The notes under the pieces were generated by a model. It was not told the origin of the DNA. It ran no database searches and was given only the letters and a program-made list of their open reading frames with translations. Below are positions 16,461 through 24,974 of a stretch of 64,000 nt of DNA, in pieces (the first letter of the stretch is position 1; each line of letters starts with the position of its first letter). This stretch comes from Thalassobius vesicularis. Its GTDB lineage: Bacteria > Pseudomonadota > Alphaproteobacteria > Rhodobacterales > Rhodobacteraceae. Location: NCBI RefSeq assembly GCF_004799325.1, contig NZ_SSMD01000001.1, positions 124,001 through 188,000 of the forward strand, in the 5' to 3' direction. The translations under genes and the position numbers were made by a program.

Positions 16461-17945
16461 ATGTCGGACGCACCCAAGAACAACGAGTGGAAGACGCTGG
16501 ACAAGGATCTGGGCCGTATCAGCCAGATCGAGCACGCCACGACCTATGTCGCCCGGCCGCTGGTCGCACCGGGGATCGCGCTGGCGTTCATCGTACTGGC
16601 GGGCCTGACGGCGGCCGTGTTCTTTGGCCAAAGCCCGGGCAACCTGGTGGTGGTCGCGGCGGCGGTCTTTGGTGCCTACATGGCGCTGAACATCGGCGCC
16701 AACGACGTGGCCAACAACATGGGCCCGGCGGTGGGCGCGAACGCGCTGACCATGGGCGGGGCCATCGTCATCGCCGCGGTCTGCGAAAGCGCGGGCGCGT
16801 TGCTGGCGGGGGGTGATGTGGTCTCGACCATCTCGAAGGGGATCATCGACCCGTCGGGGATGCCCAGCTCTCAGGTGTTTATCTGGGCGATGATGGCGGC
16901 GCTGGTCAGCTCGGCGCTGTGGGTGAACCTGGCGACCTGGGTCGGCGCGCCGGTGTCCACGACCCACTCGGTGGTGGGCGGCGTCATGGGCGCAGGCATC
17001 GCGGCCGAGGGTCTGATGGCCGTGAACTGGGGCAACATGGGCGCGATCGCGGCCAGCTGGGTGATCTCGCCCGTGCTGGGCGGGGCGATTGCCGCGCTGT
17101 TCCTGGCGTTCATCAAGGCCAAGATCATCTATGTCGACGACAAGATCGCCGCCGCGCGCCGCTGGGTGCCGATGCTGGTGGGCATCATGGCGGGCGTTTT
17201 CGCGACCTACCTGGCGATGAAGGGCCTGAAGCACCTGATCAAGATCGACCTGATCACCGCGCTGGTAATCGGCGCCGTGGTCGGTATCGCGACCTATGCG
17301 GCCTCGGTGCCGATGATCGCGCGCCAGTCGCAGGGGCTGGAGAACCGCAACAAGTCGCTGAAGGTGCTGTTCGGCCTGCCGCTGGTGTTCTCGGCCGCGC
17401 TGCTGAGCTTTGCGCATGGCGCCAACGACGTGGCCAACGCGGTCGGACCGCTGGCCGCCGTGGTCAGCGCCACCCAGTCGGGCCTGATCGAGGCCAAGGT
17501 GGCCATCCCCAGCTGGGTGATGGTGATCGGCGCGTTCGGGATCTCGTTCGGGCTGTTCCTGTTCGGGCCGAAGCTGATCCGCATGGTCGGCAGCCAGATC
17601 ACCAAGCTGAACCCGATGCGCGCCTATTGCGTCGCTCTGTCGGCGGCAATCACGGTGATCGTGGCCAGCTGGCTGGGCCTGCCGGTGTCGTCCACGCATA
17701 TCGCGGTGGGTGGCGTGTTCGGCGTCGGTTTCTTCCGCGAATGGCACGCCGAGCGCCGCCTGCGCCTGAACCTGTCCAAGGGCAAGAAAGGCAAGGTCAT
17801 CGCGCCTGAAGAGCGCCGCCGCCGCAAGCTGGTGCGCCGCTCGCATTTCATGACCATCGTCGCGGCCTGGGTCATCACGGTGCCCGCCGCCGCGCTGATG
17901 TCGGCGCTGATCTTCCTGGCGCTGAACGGGCTGATGTCGGCCTGA
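16461..17945 (+). CDS. pit: Low-affinity inorganic phosphate transporter, PiT family
   Basis: An inner-membrane phosphate:cation symporter of 494 residues. It carries the two duplicated PiT signatures: GANDVANNMGPAVGANAL near residue 79 and GANDVANAVGPLAAV near residue 320. About ten hydrophobic segments are visible, with a hydrophilic cytoplasmic loop and a basic stretch near the C-terminus (EERRRRKLVRRSHF). The ATG at 16461 follows GAGGGG; an upstream in-frame start lacks a ribosome-binding site. No phoU-like gene adjoins. A strong terminator follows at 17967. Confidence 0.94.
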   Translation: MSDAPKNNEWKTLDKDLGRISQIEHATTYVARPLVAPGIALAFIVLAGLTAAVFFGQSPGNLVVVAAAVFGAYMALNIGANDVANNMGPAVGANALTMGGAIVIAAVCESAGALLAGGDVVSTISKGIIDPSGMPSSQVFIWAMMAALVSSALWVNLATWVGAPVSTTHSVVGGVMGAGIAAEGLMAVNWGNMGAIAASWVISPVLGGAIAALFLAFIKAKIIYVDDKIAAARRWVPMLVGIMAGVFATYLAMKGLKHLIKIDLITALVIGAVVGIATYAASVPMIARQSQGLENRNKSLKVLFGLPLVFSAALLSFAHGANDVANAVGPLAAVVSATQSGLIEAKVAIPSWVMVIGAFGISFGLFLFGPKLIRMVGSQITKLNPMRAYCVALSAAITVIVASWLGLPVSSTHIAVGGVFGVGFFREWHAERRLRLNLSKGKKGKVIAPEERRRRKLVRRSHFMTIVAAWVITVPAAALMSALIFLALNGLMSA

Positions 17946-17966
17946 TCCGACCAGAACTGACGAAGA

Positions 17967-17990
17967 AAAGGGGGCTGCGGCCCCCTTTTT
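17967..17990 (+). terminator. Intrinsic terminator of the PiT transporter gene
   Basis: AAGGGGGC pairs with GCCCCCTT around a TGCG loop and is followed by a T-run, 21 bases after the stop codon. Confidence 0.9.
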
Positions 17991-17999
17991 GCTGCGCGC

Positions 18000-18224
18000 T
18001 TAGCTGGCGTCCAGGATGGTCAGCAGGGGGATGTAATCGCTGAGGTGATGATCGGGGAAGATATCGATCCCCAGCGCGTTCTTGAGCAGGTAGAGGCCCA
18101 GAACCGCGGCCACCAGAACGACCAGCAGCAGCGCCCCCATGACTACGCCGAACAATACCTCGGACAGCACACCCGAGGGGCGGGCACTTTGGCGGTGCGG
18201 CGGGGTGGCGGTTGGGGGCGTCAT
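18000..18224 (-). CDS. Small single-pass membrane protein, unknown function
   Basis: The start at 18224, set by GAGGAG seven bases upstream, gives 74 residues. A Pro/Thr/Arg-rich cytoplasmic start (TPPTATPPHRQSARPSG) is followed by one long hydrophobic helix (VLFGVVMGALLLVVLVAAVLG) and a short acidic, histidine-containing end (DIFPDHHLSDYIPLLTILDAS). No family was recognised. It is read in the same direction as gcrA but lies beyond the gcrA terminator, so it probably has its own promoter. Confidence 0.7.
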   Translation of the reverse strand: MTPPTATPPHRQSARPSGVLSEVLFGVVMGALLLVVLVAAVLGLYLLKNALGIDIFPDHHLSDYIPLLTILDAS

Positions 18225-18304
18225 CAAGTCTCCTCGGGGGCGAGTGTGCGGGGAGCGGGGCCCCGGATGCAACCCTTTCGCTGCCCAACCCGGCATGGCC
18301 CATG

Positions 18305-18334
18305 AAAAACCCCGCGGCGCAGCGCACCGCGGGG
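18305..18334 (-). terminator. Intrinsic terminator of gcrA
   Basis: On the minus strand CCCCGCGG pairs with CCGCGGGG across a nine-base loop and is followed by TTTTT (A-run at 18305-18309 on the plus strand), 24 bases after the gcrA stop. Confidence 0.88.
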
Positions 18335-18357
18335 CGTATCCTTGCGGCTGATGTGGA

Positions 18358-18969
18358 TCAGCGGCGGCGGTCGCGGCGGTTCGACATCGGCTGGAACGCC
18401 ACGCCGACATGCGCCTCGCAATAGGGTTTGCCCTGCTGCACGGGCAGACCGCAGAACCAGAAATCCTCGGTCGCGGGGTCGCCGACGGGCCATTTGCAGG
18501 TGCGCTCGGTCAGCTCCAGCAGGGTCAGCTTTTTGGCCTTCTTCTCGATCTCGTTGACCTTGGCCAGCGCCTCGGGGGAAATCTCGTTCGCCGAAGGCTG
18601 CGGCGGCAGCGGCTGGCCGGCGGGGATGATCGCCTTGCGGATCGGCGTCACGTTCGAGGGACGCTCGGCCGGGGCCTCTTCGGCGGTTTCAGCGGGCTTG
18701 GGCGCGGGCTTGGCGGCGGCCGGTTTCGCGGCGGGCTTGGCCTCGGCGGCGGCGGGCTTGACCTCGGGCTTGGGCGCGGGTTTGGGTTCGGGCTTGGCCG
18801 CGGCGGGCGCAGGTGCGGCCCCCGAGCGGTTCGACAGGCCCAGGCGATGCACCTTGCCGATCACGGCATTGCGCGTCACGCCGCCCAGTTCCTTGGCGAT
18901 CTGGCTGGCCGACTGGCCCTCGGACCACATTTTTTTCAACAGTTCGACGCGTTCATCGGTCCAGGACAT
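18358..18969 (-). CDS. gcrA: Cell-cycle regulator GcrA
   Basis: GcrA binds sigma-70 RNA polymerase and activates promoters carrying CcrM-methylated GANTC sites, driving the S-phase programme in Alphaproteobacteria. The 203-residue protein begins with the diagnostic helix-turn-helix WTDERVELLKKMW...SASQIAKEL...TRNAVIGKVHRLGL (residues 3-45). A long Ala/Pro/Lys/Glu linker (about 50-120) resembles the family's disordered region. The C-terminal sigma-binding part contains CKWPVGDP and FWFCGLP with conserved Cys and His residues. Its leader carries a CcrM-type GAATC site and an attenuator-like hairpin. TAAGGA precedes the ATG at normal distance. Confidence 0.97.
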   Translation of the reverse strand: MSWTDERVELLKKMWSEGQSASQIAKELGGVTRNAVIGKVHRLGLSNRSGAAPAPAAAKPEPKPAPKPEVKPAAAEAKPAAKPAAAKPAPKPAETAEEAPAERPSNVTPIRKAIIPAGQPLPPQPSANEISPEALAKVNEIEKKAKKLTLLELTERTCKWPVGDPATEDFWFCGLPVQQGKPYCEAHVGVAFQPMSNRRDRRR

Positions 18970-18985
18970 GCGGTTTCCTTACCAT

Positions 18986-19014
18986 AAAAAGCGGCCCCGC
19001 TTTCGCGGACCGCC
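18986..19014 (-). terminator. Terminator-like hairpin inside the gcrA leader (possible attenuator)
   Basis: Read on the minus strand: GCGG-T-CCGC, a GAAA tetraloop, GCGG-GG-CCGC, then TTTTT. The U-run ends 17 bases before the gcrA start codon, and the hairpin lies downstream of the predicted gcrA promoter. No minus-strand gene precedes it, so it would act on gcrA's own transcript. Confidence 0.65.
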
Positions 19015-19038
19015 CCTGTACTTTCTAGCTCGGGTCCT

Positions 19039-19077
19039 ATTTTAGTGATCCGCGCCTGAGTTACAAGGCATCGAATC
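19039..19077 (-). promoter_or_regulatory. gcrA promoter with adjacent GANTC (CcrM) site
   Basis: On the minus strand, TTGTAA (19061-19066) and TAAAAT (19039-19044) are 16 bases apart. A GAATC/GATTC site, the CcrM methylation target, lies at 19073-19077, six bases upstream of the -35. GcrA acts through methylated GANTC, so autoregulation is possible. Confidence 0.55.
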
Positions 19078-19102
19078 CGGTCAAACACGGGGGAAACCGC
19101 AG

Positions 19103-19906
19103 ATGGAGACGCAGTGGCAGATGGGAACGCGCCGGTTCGGGCGGGTCAACTGGCTGGGCCTGTACACCCTGATGCGGCGCGAAGTGCTGCGCTTTGTCGT
19201 GGTCTGGAGCCAGACCCTGCTGGCGCCGCTGGCCACGGCGGCCCTGTTCCTGATGATCTTTACCATCGCCATCGGCACCCAGCGCGGGGAGGTGATGGGC
19301 GTGCCCTTCACCCATTTCATCGCGCCGGGCATCATGATGATGACGGTGATCCAGAACGCCTTTGCCAACACCACTTCGTCGATCGTGATCTCCAAGGTGC
19401 AGGGCAATATCGTGGACACGTTGATGCCGCCGCTGTCCCCGGCCGAGCTGATCCTGGGCTACCTGGCGGGCGGCGTGGCGCGCGGGCTGCTGGTGGCGTT
19501 GGCCATCGCGGCAGGCATGTACCTGTTCCTGGACATCAAGGTGGCGCACCCGATCTGGGCGCTGAGCTTTGTCATCCTGGGCGCGGCGCTGCTGGGCGCG
19601 ATCGGCATCGTCGCCGGGGTGTTCGCCAACAAGTTCGACCAGATGGCCGCCATCACCAACTTCATCGTCACGCCGCTGGCGTTTCTGTCGGGGACGTTCT
19701 ACTCGGTTCAGGCGCTGCCCGAGGGCATCCGTCAGCTGACCCATTTCAACCCGATCTTCTACCTGATCGACGGCGCGCGCTTTGGCGTGCTGGGCGTGTC
19801 CGACAGCTCCCCTTGGTTGGGGCTGGCCGTGGCGGGCGGCACCCTGCTGACCGTCAGCGCCATCGCCTGGGGCATGTTCCGCACCGGGTACCGGCTGAAG
19901 GCGTAA
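19103..19906 (+). CDS. ABC-2 type transporter permease
   Basis: A 267-residue inner-membrane permease with about six transmembrane helices, of the ABC-2 family that exports polysaccharides, lipids or drugs. The N-terminus LYTLMRREVLRFVVVWSQTLLAP and the later block GTFYSVQALPEGIRQLTHFNPIFYLIDGAR are typical for this family (NodJ/YadH type). No ATP-binding subunit lies next to it on either side, so the partner must be elsewhere. It shares a divergent promoter region with gcrA. The substrate is unknown. Confidence 0.9.
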   Translation: METQWQMGTRRFGRVNWLGLYTLMRREVLRFVVVWSQTLLAPLATAALFLMIFTIAIGTQRGEVMGVPFTHFIAPGIMMMTVIQNAFANTTSSIVISKVQGNIVDTLMPPLSPAELILGYLAGGVARGLLVALAIAAGMYLFLDIKVAHPIWALSFVILGAALLGAIGIVAGVFANKFDQMAAITNFIVTPLAFLSGTFYSVQALPEGIRQLTHFNPIFYLIDGARFGVLGVSDSSPWLGLAVAGGTLLTVSAIAWGMFRTGYRLKA

Positions 19907-20165
19907 CCCGCCCCGGATGTGACGGATAAGACGCACCCAACGGGCGCGCACGCATTGCCGCTGGCCAAGGCCCGCGCAAGGCGCTATTGCGGCGACATGA
20001 TCAAAACCGCAGCACATATCGTTTCGATTCGACGCCGACGCACCCGCGCCTGACGTCCCGCTGCCTTTGATCCGCCGGTTATCCCGGCCCAACCCCCTAA
20101 AATCGTTGACACCCGTCCCTGTGAATGCAACCTCAGGGACTCTCTTTGGAACAAGGAATCCGCTC

Positions 20166-21338
20166 ATGATCCCGTCCGTCCTGCCGACTTACAACCGCGC
20201 GCCGCTCTCCTTCGTGAAGGGCGAAGGCTCTTGGCTGATCGAGGCGGATGGCCGACGCTTCCTTGACCTGGGCGCCGGCATCGCCGTGAACGCCCTGGGC
20301 CACGCGCATCCCGACCTGGTCAAGGCGCTGACCGATCAGGCGCAAAAGGTGTGGCACGTGTCCAACCTGTACCACATCCCCCAGCAGCAAAAGCTGGCTG
20401 ATCAGCTGGTCGAACACACCTTTGCCGACACGGTGTTCTTCACCAACTCGGGCACCGAGGCGTGCGAACTGGCCGTGAAAATGGCCCGCAAGTACTGGTA
20501 CGAAAAGGGCCAGCCCGAAAAGACCGACATCATCACCTTCGAGGGCTCGTTCCACGGGCGCTCCTCGGCTGGCATCGCCGCCGCCGGGTCGGAAAAGATG
20601 GTCAAGGGCTTCGGCCCGCTGCTGCCCGGCTTCGTCCACCTGCCGTGGAACGACAAGGCAGCACTTGAGGCCGCGATCACCCCGACCGTCGGCGCCATCC
20701 TGATCGAACCCGTGCAAGGCGAAGGCGGCATCCGCCCGCTACCCGACGCCGACCTCAAGGCGCTGCGCGCGCTCTGCGACGAAAAGGGCCTGCTGCTGAT
20801 CCTGGACGAGGTGCAATGCGGCATGGGCCGGACCGGCAAGCTGTTCGCCCATGAATGGGCAGGCATCACCCCGGACATCATGATGGTTGCCAAAGGCATC
20901 GGCGGCGGCTTCCCGCTGGGCGCCGTTCTGGCCACCGAAGAGGCCGCCTTCGGCATGACCGCGGGCACCCACGGCTCCACCTATGGCGGCAACCCGCTGG
21001 GCTGCGCCGTGGGCTCGGCCGTGATGGATCACGTCGCCAACCCCGACTTCCTGGGCAGCGTGCGCGCCCGCTCGGGCCACCTGCGCCAGGCGCTCGAAGG
21101 GCTGGTCGCCGCCCACCCCACCATCTTCGAAGAGGTGCGCGGCTCGGGCCTGATGCTGGGCCTCAAGTGCAAGGCCTCCAACCTCGACGTGGTCAAGGCC
21201 GGCTATGACGCCCAGGTGATCACGGTGCCCGCCGGCGACAACGTGGTGCGCCTTCTGCCGCCACTGAACATCACCGAAGACGACATCGCCGAGGCCATCG
21301 CCCGCCTCGATGCCGCCGCCACCAAACTGGAAGGCTGA
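20166..21338 (+). CDS. argD: Acetylornithine aminotransferase
   Basis: A fold-type I PLP enzyme that makes N-acetylornithine in arginine biosynthesis and can also act in lysine synthesis. The ATG at 20166 gives 390 residues starting MIPSVLPTYNRAPLSF, a typical ArgD start; a longer reading from 20067 crosses the likely promoter region. Key features are FTNSGTEACELA, HGRSSAGIAAAG, LILDEVQCGMGRTG, and the PLP lysine in AKGIGGGFPLGA (Lys243). It is followed 78 bases later by argF, so the two likely form one transcript. Confidence 0.95.
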   Translation: MIPSVLPTYNRAPLSFVKGEGSWLIEADGRRFLDLGAGIAVNALGHAHPDLVKALTDQAQKVWHVSNLYHIPQQQKLADQLVEHTFADTVFFTNSGTEACELAVKMARKYWYEKGQPEKTDIITFEGSFHGRSSAGIAAAGSEKMVKGFGPLLPGFVHLPWNDKAALEAAITPTVGAILIEPVQGEGGIRPLPDADLKALRALCDEKGLLLILDEVQCGMGRTGKLFAHEWAGITPDIMMVAKGIGGGFPLGAVLATEEAAFGMTAGTHGSTYGGNPLGCAVGSAVMDHVANPDFLGSVRARSGHLRQALEGLVAAHPTIFEEVRGSGLMLGLKCKASNLDVVKAGYDAQVITVPAGDNVVRLLPPLNITEDDIAEAIARLDAAATKLEG

Positions 21339-21343
21339 TCCCT

Positions 21344-21388
21344 TCTTCTTTTTCCAAATATCCCGGGGGTGTGGGGGCTGGCCCCCAC
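21344..21388. repeat. Degenerate intergenic repeat plus perfect GC hairpin between argD and argF
   Basis: CTTCTTTTTC-CAAATA-TCCCGGGGG, an inverted and degenerate form of the GAGTATTT...AGAAAGAAG repeat, is followed by the perfect hairpin GTGGGGGC-TG-GCCCCCAC (21371-21388). A very similar module follows argF at 22365-22425 in the opposite orientation, so argF is bracketed by the two copies. Confidence 0.6.
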
Positions 21389-21416
21389 TCCCGGACCGAC
21401 CGCAAAGACCGAACCC

Positions 21417-22343
21417 ATGAACCATTTCCTGGATATCAATGCCACCGACCCCGCCGCGCTGCGGGGGATGATCGATTCCGCCAAGGCCATGAAGGCCGCG
21501 CGCAACGGCCGCCCCAAGGGCGCGCCGGATGACGACCAGCCGCTGAAGAACCACATGGTCGCGCTGATCTTCGAAAAACCCTCGACCCGGACCCGCGTCA
21601 GCTTTGACGTGGGCGTACGCCAGCTGGGCGGCCAGACGATGGTGCTGTCCGGCACCGACATGCAGCTGGGCCATGGCGAGACCATCGCCGACACCGCCCG
21701 CGTTCTGAGCCGTTACGTCGATCTGATCATGATCCGCACCTTCGAGGAACAGACCCTGCTGGAGATGGCGGAATATGCCTCGGTCCCCGTCATCAACGGG
21801 CTGACCAACCGCACCCATCCCTGCCAGATCATGGCCGACATCCAGACCTTCGAGGAACACCGCGGCCCGATCGCCGGCAAAAAGGTGGTCTGGTGTGGCG
21901 ACGGCAACAACGTCTTCGCCAGCTTCGCCCATGCCGCCGGGCAGTTCGGGTTTGATCTGGTCTTTGCCGGCCCGCCGCCGCTGGACCCCGAGATGGTGTT
22001 CGTCGAGGAAGCCCGCGCCAAGGGTGTGAACGTCGACATCATCCGCGACCCCGTTGCCGCCGTCACGGGCGCTGATCTGGTGGTCACCGACACCTGGGTC
22101 AGCATGCACGATCCGCAATCGGCCCGCGAGCGGCGTCACAACCAGCTGCGCCCCTACCAGGTGAACGAGGCGCTGATGGCCCATGCCAAGCCCGACGCGC
22201 TGTTCATGCATTGCCTGCCCGCGCATCGCGACGACGAGGCGACCAGCGCCGTGATGGACGGCCCGCACTCGGTCATCTTCGACGAGGCGGAAAACCGCCT
22301 GCATGCGCAGAAGGCGGTCATGCGCTGGTGCCTGGGCCGCTGA
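21417..22343 (+). CDS. argF: Ornithine carbamoyltransferase
   Basis: Condenses carbamoyl phosphate and ornithine to citrulline in arginine synthesis. The start at 21417 ([17 protein letters not shown]) gives 308 residues, the normal length. The carbamoyl-phosphate loop STRTR is at residues 56-60 and the ornithine/active-site motif HCLPAHR begins at 265. [14 protein letters not shown] is also present. The gene is downstream of argD, and carB (carbamoyl phosphate synthase) is encoded 19 kb further on. The frame is open upstream to 21369, but that stretch is repeat sequence. Confidence 0.97.
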   Translation: MNHFLDINATDPAALRGMIDSAKAMKAARNGRPKGAPDDDQPLKNHMVALIFEKPSTRTRVSFDVGVRQLGGQTMVLSGTDMQLGHGETIADTARVLSRYVDLIMIRTFEEQTLLEMAEYASVPVINGLTNRTHPCQIMADIQTFEEHRGPIAGKKVVWCGDGNNVFASFAHAAGQFGFDLVFAGPPPLDPEMVFVEEARAKGVNVDIIRDPVAAVTGADLVVTDTWVSMHDPQSARERRHNQLRPYQVNEALMAHAKPDALFMHCLPAHRDDEATSAVMDGPHSVIFDEAENRLHAQKAVMRWCLGR

Positions 22344-22364
22344 GTCTGGTGTAAAAGGGCGTTC

Positions 22365-22425
22365 GGGGGGCCAGCCCCCCGTCGCCTGCGGCTCCTCCCC
22401 CCGGAGTATTTCGGCCAGAAAGAAG
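22365..22425. repeat. Intergenic repeat copy with GC hairpin after argF
   Basis: A GGGGGG-CCAG-CCCCCC hairpin (22365-22380) is followed by GAGTATTT-CGGC-CAGAAAGAAG (22404-22425). It mirrors the module between argD and argF. It lies in the 102-base gap before the lytic transglycosylase gene. Confidence 0.7.
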
Positions 22426-22445
22426 ACAAGGGGGCAGGAGCAGAG

Positions 22446-22916
22446 ATGCAGCGACGGCAATTTGGGTTGGCGGTTCTGGCGGCTTTGACGCTGGCCGGGT
22501 GTGGCGGCGGGCGCCGGATGAACAGGGGCCCGGAGGTGTCACGCAACCTCTATCCCAATGAGACGCCGGAGCTGCGCAAGCTGATCAACCGTTATGCCGA
22601 TCACTATGATGTGCCGCGTTCGCTGGTGCACAAGGTGGTGCAGCGCGAGAGCATGTATCGCCCCGAAGCGCGCAACGGGCCCTATTACGGGCTGATGCAG
22701 ATCTTGCCGCAGACGGCGCGCGGGATGGGGTATCACGGCGCGCCCACTGGCTTGCTGGATGCCGAGACCAATCTGAAATACGGCGTCAAGTATCTGCGCG
22801 GGGCCTGGCTGGTCGCCGATGGCAGCCATGACGAGGCCGTGCGCTGGTACGCGCGGGGCTATTACTACGAGGCCAAGCGGCGCGGGATGCTGAAGGAAAC
22901 CGGGCTGCGCGGCTGA
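22446..22916 (+). CDS. Lytic murein transglycosylase (SLT domain) lipoprotein
   Basis: A 156-residue outer-membrane or periplasmic lipoprotein that cleaves peptidoglycan glycan strands. The signal MQRRQFGLAVLAALTLAGC ends in a lipobox with Cys19. The SLT domain follows immediately: catalytic Glu68 in VVQRESMYRPEARN, then YYGLMQILPQTARGMGY, and the NLKYGVKYLRG motif. It is a minimal enzyme with no extra domains. The stop abuts the stop of the convergent AsmA gene with no intervening base. Confidence 0.93.
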   Translation: MQRRQFGLAVLAALTLAGCGGGRRMNRGPEVSRNLYPNETPELRKLINRYADHYDVPRSLVHKVVQRESMYRPEARNGPYYGLMQILPQTARGMGYHGAPTGLLDAETNLKYGVKYLRGAWLVADGSHDEAVRWYARGYYYEAKRRGMLKETGLRG

Positions 22917-24851
22917 TCACTTCTTGTTCAGCAGGTTGAGCAGCCCTTTCTTGGCTTCTTCCTCGAGCTTGCGTTTGACCGCGTCCTCGACCTTTTCGTC
23001 GGGATTGTCGGGGTTGGTGACGCCCAGCTTTTCCTTGACCTTGTTTTCCAGCTCTTTCTTGGCCTTTTCCTTTTCTTCCTTGAAGTTCAGGTCGATGGCT
23101 TTTTCCATATCGGGGCGGATGCTGGGGCTGGACCACGGGCCCTTGATGGCGACCGGGATCGCAAGGCCCTTGCCGTCGTTGATGCTGTCGACCTTGGGGG
23201 TGAACAGGTAGTCGATGTCGCGCTTGCCAAGGCCGACGCGCCCCTCGCCGGTGGCCGAGACGGCGGGCAGTTTTAGCAGCAGGTCCTTGTTGTAGAGGTT
23301 GCCCTTGTCCATCGTGAAGGTCGCGCCGAGGCTGTCGAACACGGTGGTGCCGCCGGTAGTCATGCCCTGGCGCATCAGCTTGTCTAGGTCGATGCCCTGG
23401 ATGGTGCCGCGGCCCATGCTGATGCCGCCTTTGCCCGAGATGGCGTTCATGATGGCGTGGACGGATTGGCCCGAGGACAGGAACTCGATATTCGCGTTGG
23501 CCTGGCCGGTGAAGCGGGTGATGCCCGCCAAGTCGCCCAGCAGTTTCTGCATCTCGACGCCCGAAGCCTTGACGTTGCCCGCGACCGACAGGCCCGAGCG
23601 GTTGTTGGCCACGACCGAGCCACTGATCGTGCCGTCATAGCCCGCAAGGCTGCTGAGGGTGATCGCGGCGCGCGAATTTTCGATGGTGGTTTGGGTTTTC
23701 GCGGCGCCGAAGGTCAGGCCCGCGACCGACAGGCCCTTGGCCGACAGGGCGATCTGGCCGTCCAGCATCCCCAGCGCCGAGGCGTCGATGGCGGCCTTGG
23801 ACCAGCCATCCGAGGCTGCGCCGCCGCCCGAGCCGCCCTCGGACAGGCCCGTCAGATCGACGGAGCCAGCGGCGAGTTTGGCCGTCAGCACGGGCTTGGA
23901 TTTGGACAGGTCAAGATCGGCCTCGCCGTTCAGGCTGTTCTGATCCAGCGTGGCCGACAGGTTGCGCAGCGACAGCAGCGCGGCGGTGGTATAGGTCAGG
24001 TCGGCCGAGACTTTGGCGGCCCGACCCAGCCCGCGCGGCAGGCTGACGCCAGTGACGCCAAGTGCGGAGAGAAAGCCCGAGGTGTCCTTCAGATCGACGG
24101 TCAGCGTGCCCTGGGCCTGGGGTTGTGTGCCCGCGCGGCCGTCAAAGCCGACCGAGCCAGCGGCGGAGGCGATCCGGGCGGAGACGGCGGTGACTTCGCC
24201 CTCGATCAGGCCAGCAAGGTTGGCGATCTGGCCCGAGAAGGTCAGCGGCTGCGCGCCGTAGGTCAGCCCGCCGGAAAACGTGGCCTGCCCGCGATAGACC
24301 GGCCATTGCAGATCAAGGTTGGCGTCGCGCACGTTCAGATCGGTGCCCGCGCCGTGATCGACATAGCGCAGCGTGCCGCCCGAGATCAGCGCACGGTCCA
24401 GCGACAGGGCCAGCTTGTTGGAGCTGCCCGCCGGTTGCCCCGAGGGGGCGACGTTGTCCACGCCCAGCTCCCAATTCACGCGGCCATCCTTGGCGCGCTC
24501 CAGCAGGATGGCGGGGCGCACGGCCTCAAGCCCGGTGATCTTGATCGCGCCGGAAAGGAGCGACATGAAATCCACCCCCACCTTCAGGCTGTCGGCGGTC
24601 ATCATCGGGCCGGAGTTGGACCAGTCGGCATTGGCGATGGTCAGCTGGCCGGTAGAGACGCCCAGCACGGGGTAATAGCTGATCGTGGTGTTCCCCGACA
24701 GCGTCACCTGCCGGCCGGTCTGCGTCTTCAGCTGATCCACGGCGACCTGGGCAATCTTGTCGCCCGGCAGCATCAGCAGCCCGACCACGACCAGAATTGC
24801 CGCAATCACCAGCGCCCCGACAAGTTTCATCAACAACCGCATGGCACCCAC
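22917..24851 (-). CDS. AsmA family protein
   Basis: A 644-residue envelope protein with one N-terminal transmembrane anchor (LLMKLVGALVIAAILVVVGLLML) and a long periplasmic region. AsmA-like proteins belong to the bridge-type lipid-transfer superfamily implicated in outer-membrane lipid homeostasis. The AsmA N-terminal signature is visible in QVTLSGNTTISYYPVLGVSTGQ, and the C-terminal AsmA domain in GKGGISMGRGTIQGIDLDKL. The tail is rich in Lys/Glu (KEEKEKAKKELENKVKEKLG), likely a coiled coil. ATG codons at 24851 and 24842 are both possible starts. Confidence 0.92.
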   Translation of the reverse strand: MGAMRLLMKLVGALVIAAILVVVGLLMLPGDKIAQVAVDQLKTQTGRQVTLSGNTTISYYPVLGVSTGQLTIANADWSNSGPMMTADSLKVGVDFMSLLSGAIKITGLEAVRPAILLERAKDGRVNWELGVDNVAPSGQPAGSSNKLALSLDRALISGGTLRYVDHGAGTDLNVRDANLDLQWPVYRGQATFSGGLTYGAQPLTFSGQIANLAGLIEGEVTAVSARIASAAGSVGFDGRAGTQPQAQGTLTVDLKDTSGFLSALGVTGVSLPRGLGRAAKVSADLTYTTAALLSLRNLSATLDQNSLNGEADLDLSKSKPVLTAKLAAGSVDLTGLSEGGSGGGAASDGWSKAAIDASALGMLDGQIALSAKGLSVAGLTFGAAKTQTTIENSRAAITLSSLAGYDGTISGSVVANNRSGLSVAGNVKASGVEMQKLLGDLAGITRFTGQANANIEFLSSGQSVHAIMNAISGKGGISMGRGTIQGIDLDKLMRQGMTTGGTTVFDSLGATFTMDKGNLYNKDLLLKLPAVSATGEGRVGLGKRDIDYLFTPKVDSINDGKGLAIPVAIKGPWSSPSIRPDMEKAIDLNFKEEKEKAKKELENKVKEKLGVTNPDNPDEKVEDAVKRKLEEEAKKGLLNLLNKK

Positions 24852-24974
24852 CCCCTTTTGCCTGTTCCCTACAGCTTACGCGCGCGCCGTGGCCCTGCCA
24901 ATGGGGGGCGGGTCACGGTGGCTTGAATAAGCAACGCTCTTCCTATGCGGGCCGTTCCGCCGTATATGCGCGCC

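Noticed and set aside
20106-20134. TTGACA promoter for argD
   Set aside because: The -35 is perfect, but at 16-18 bases there is only AACCTC-like sequence, not a usable -10; not reported as a feature.
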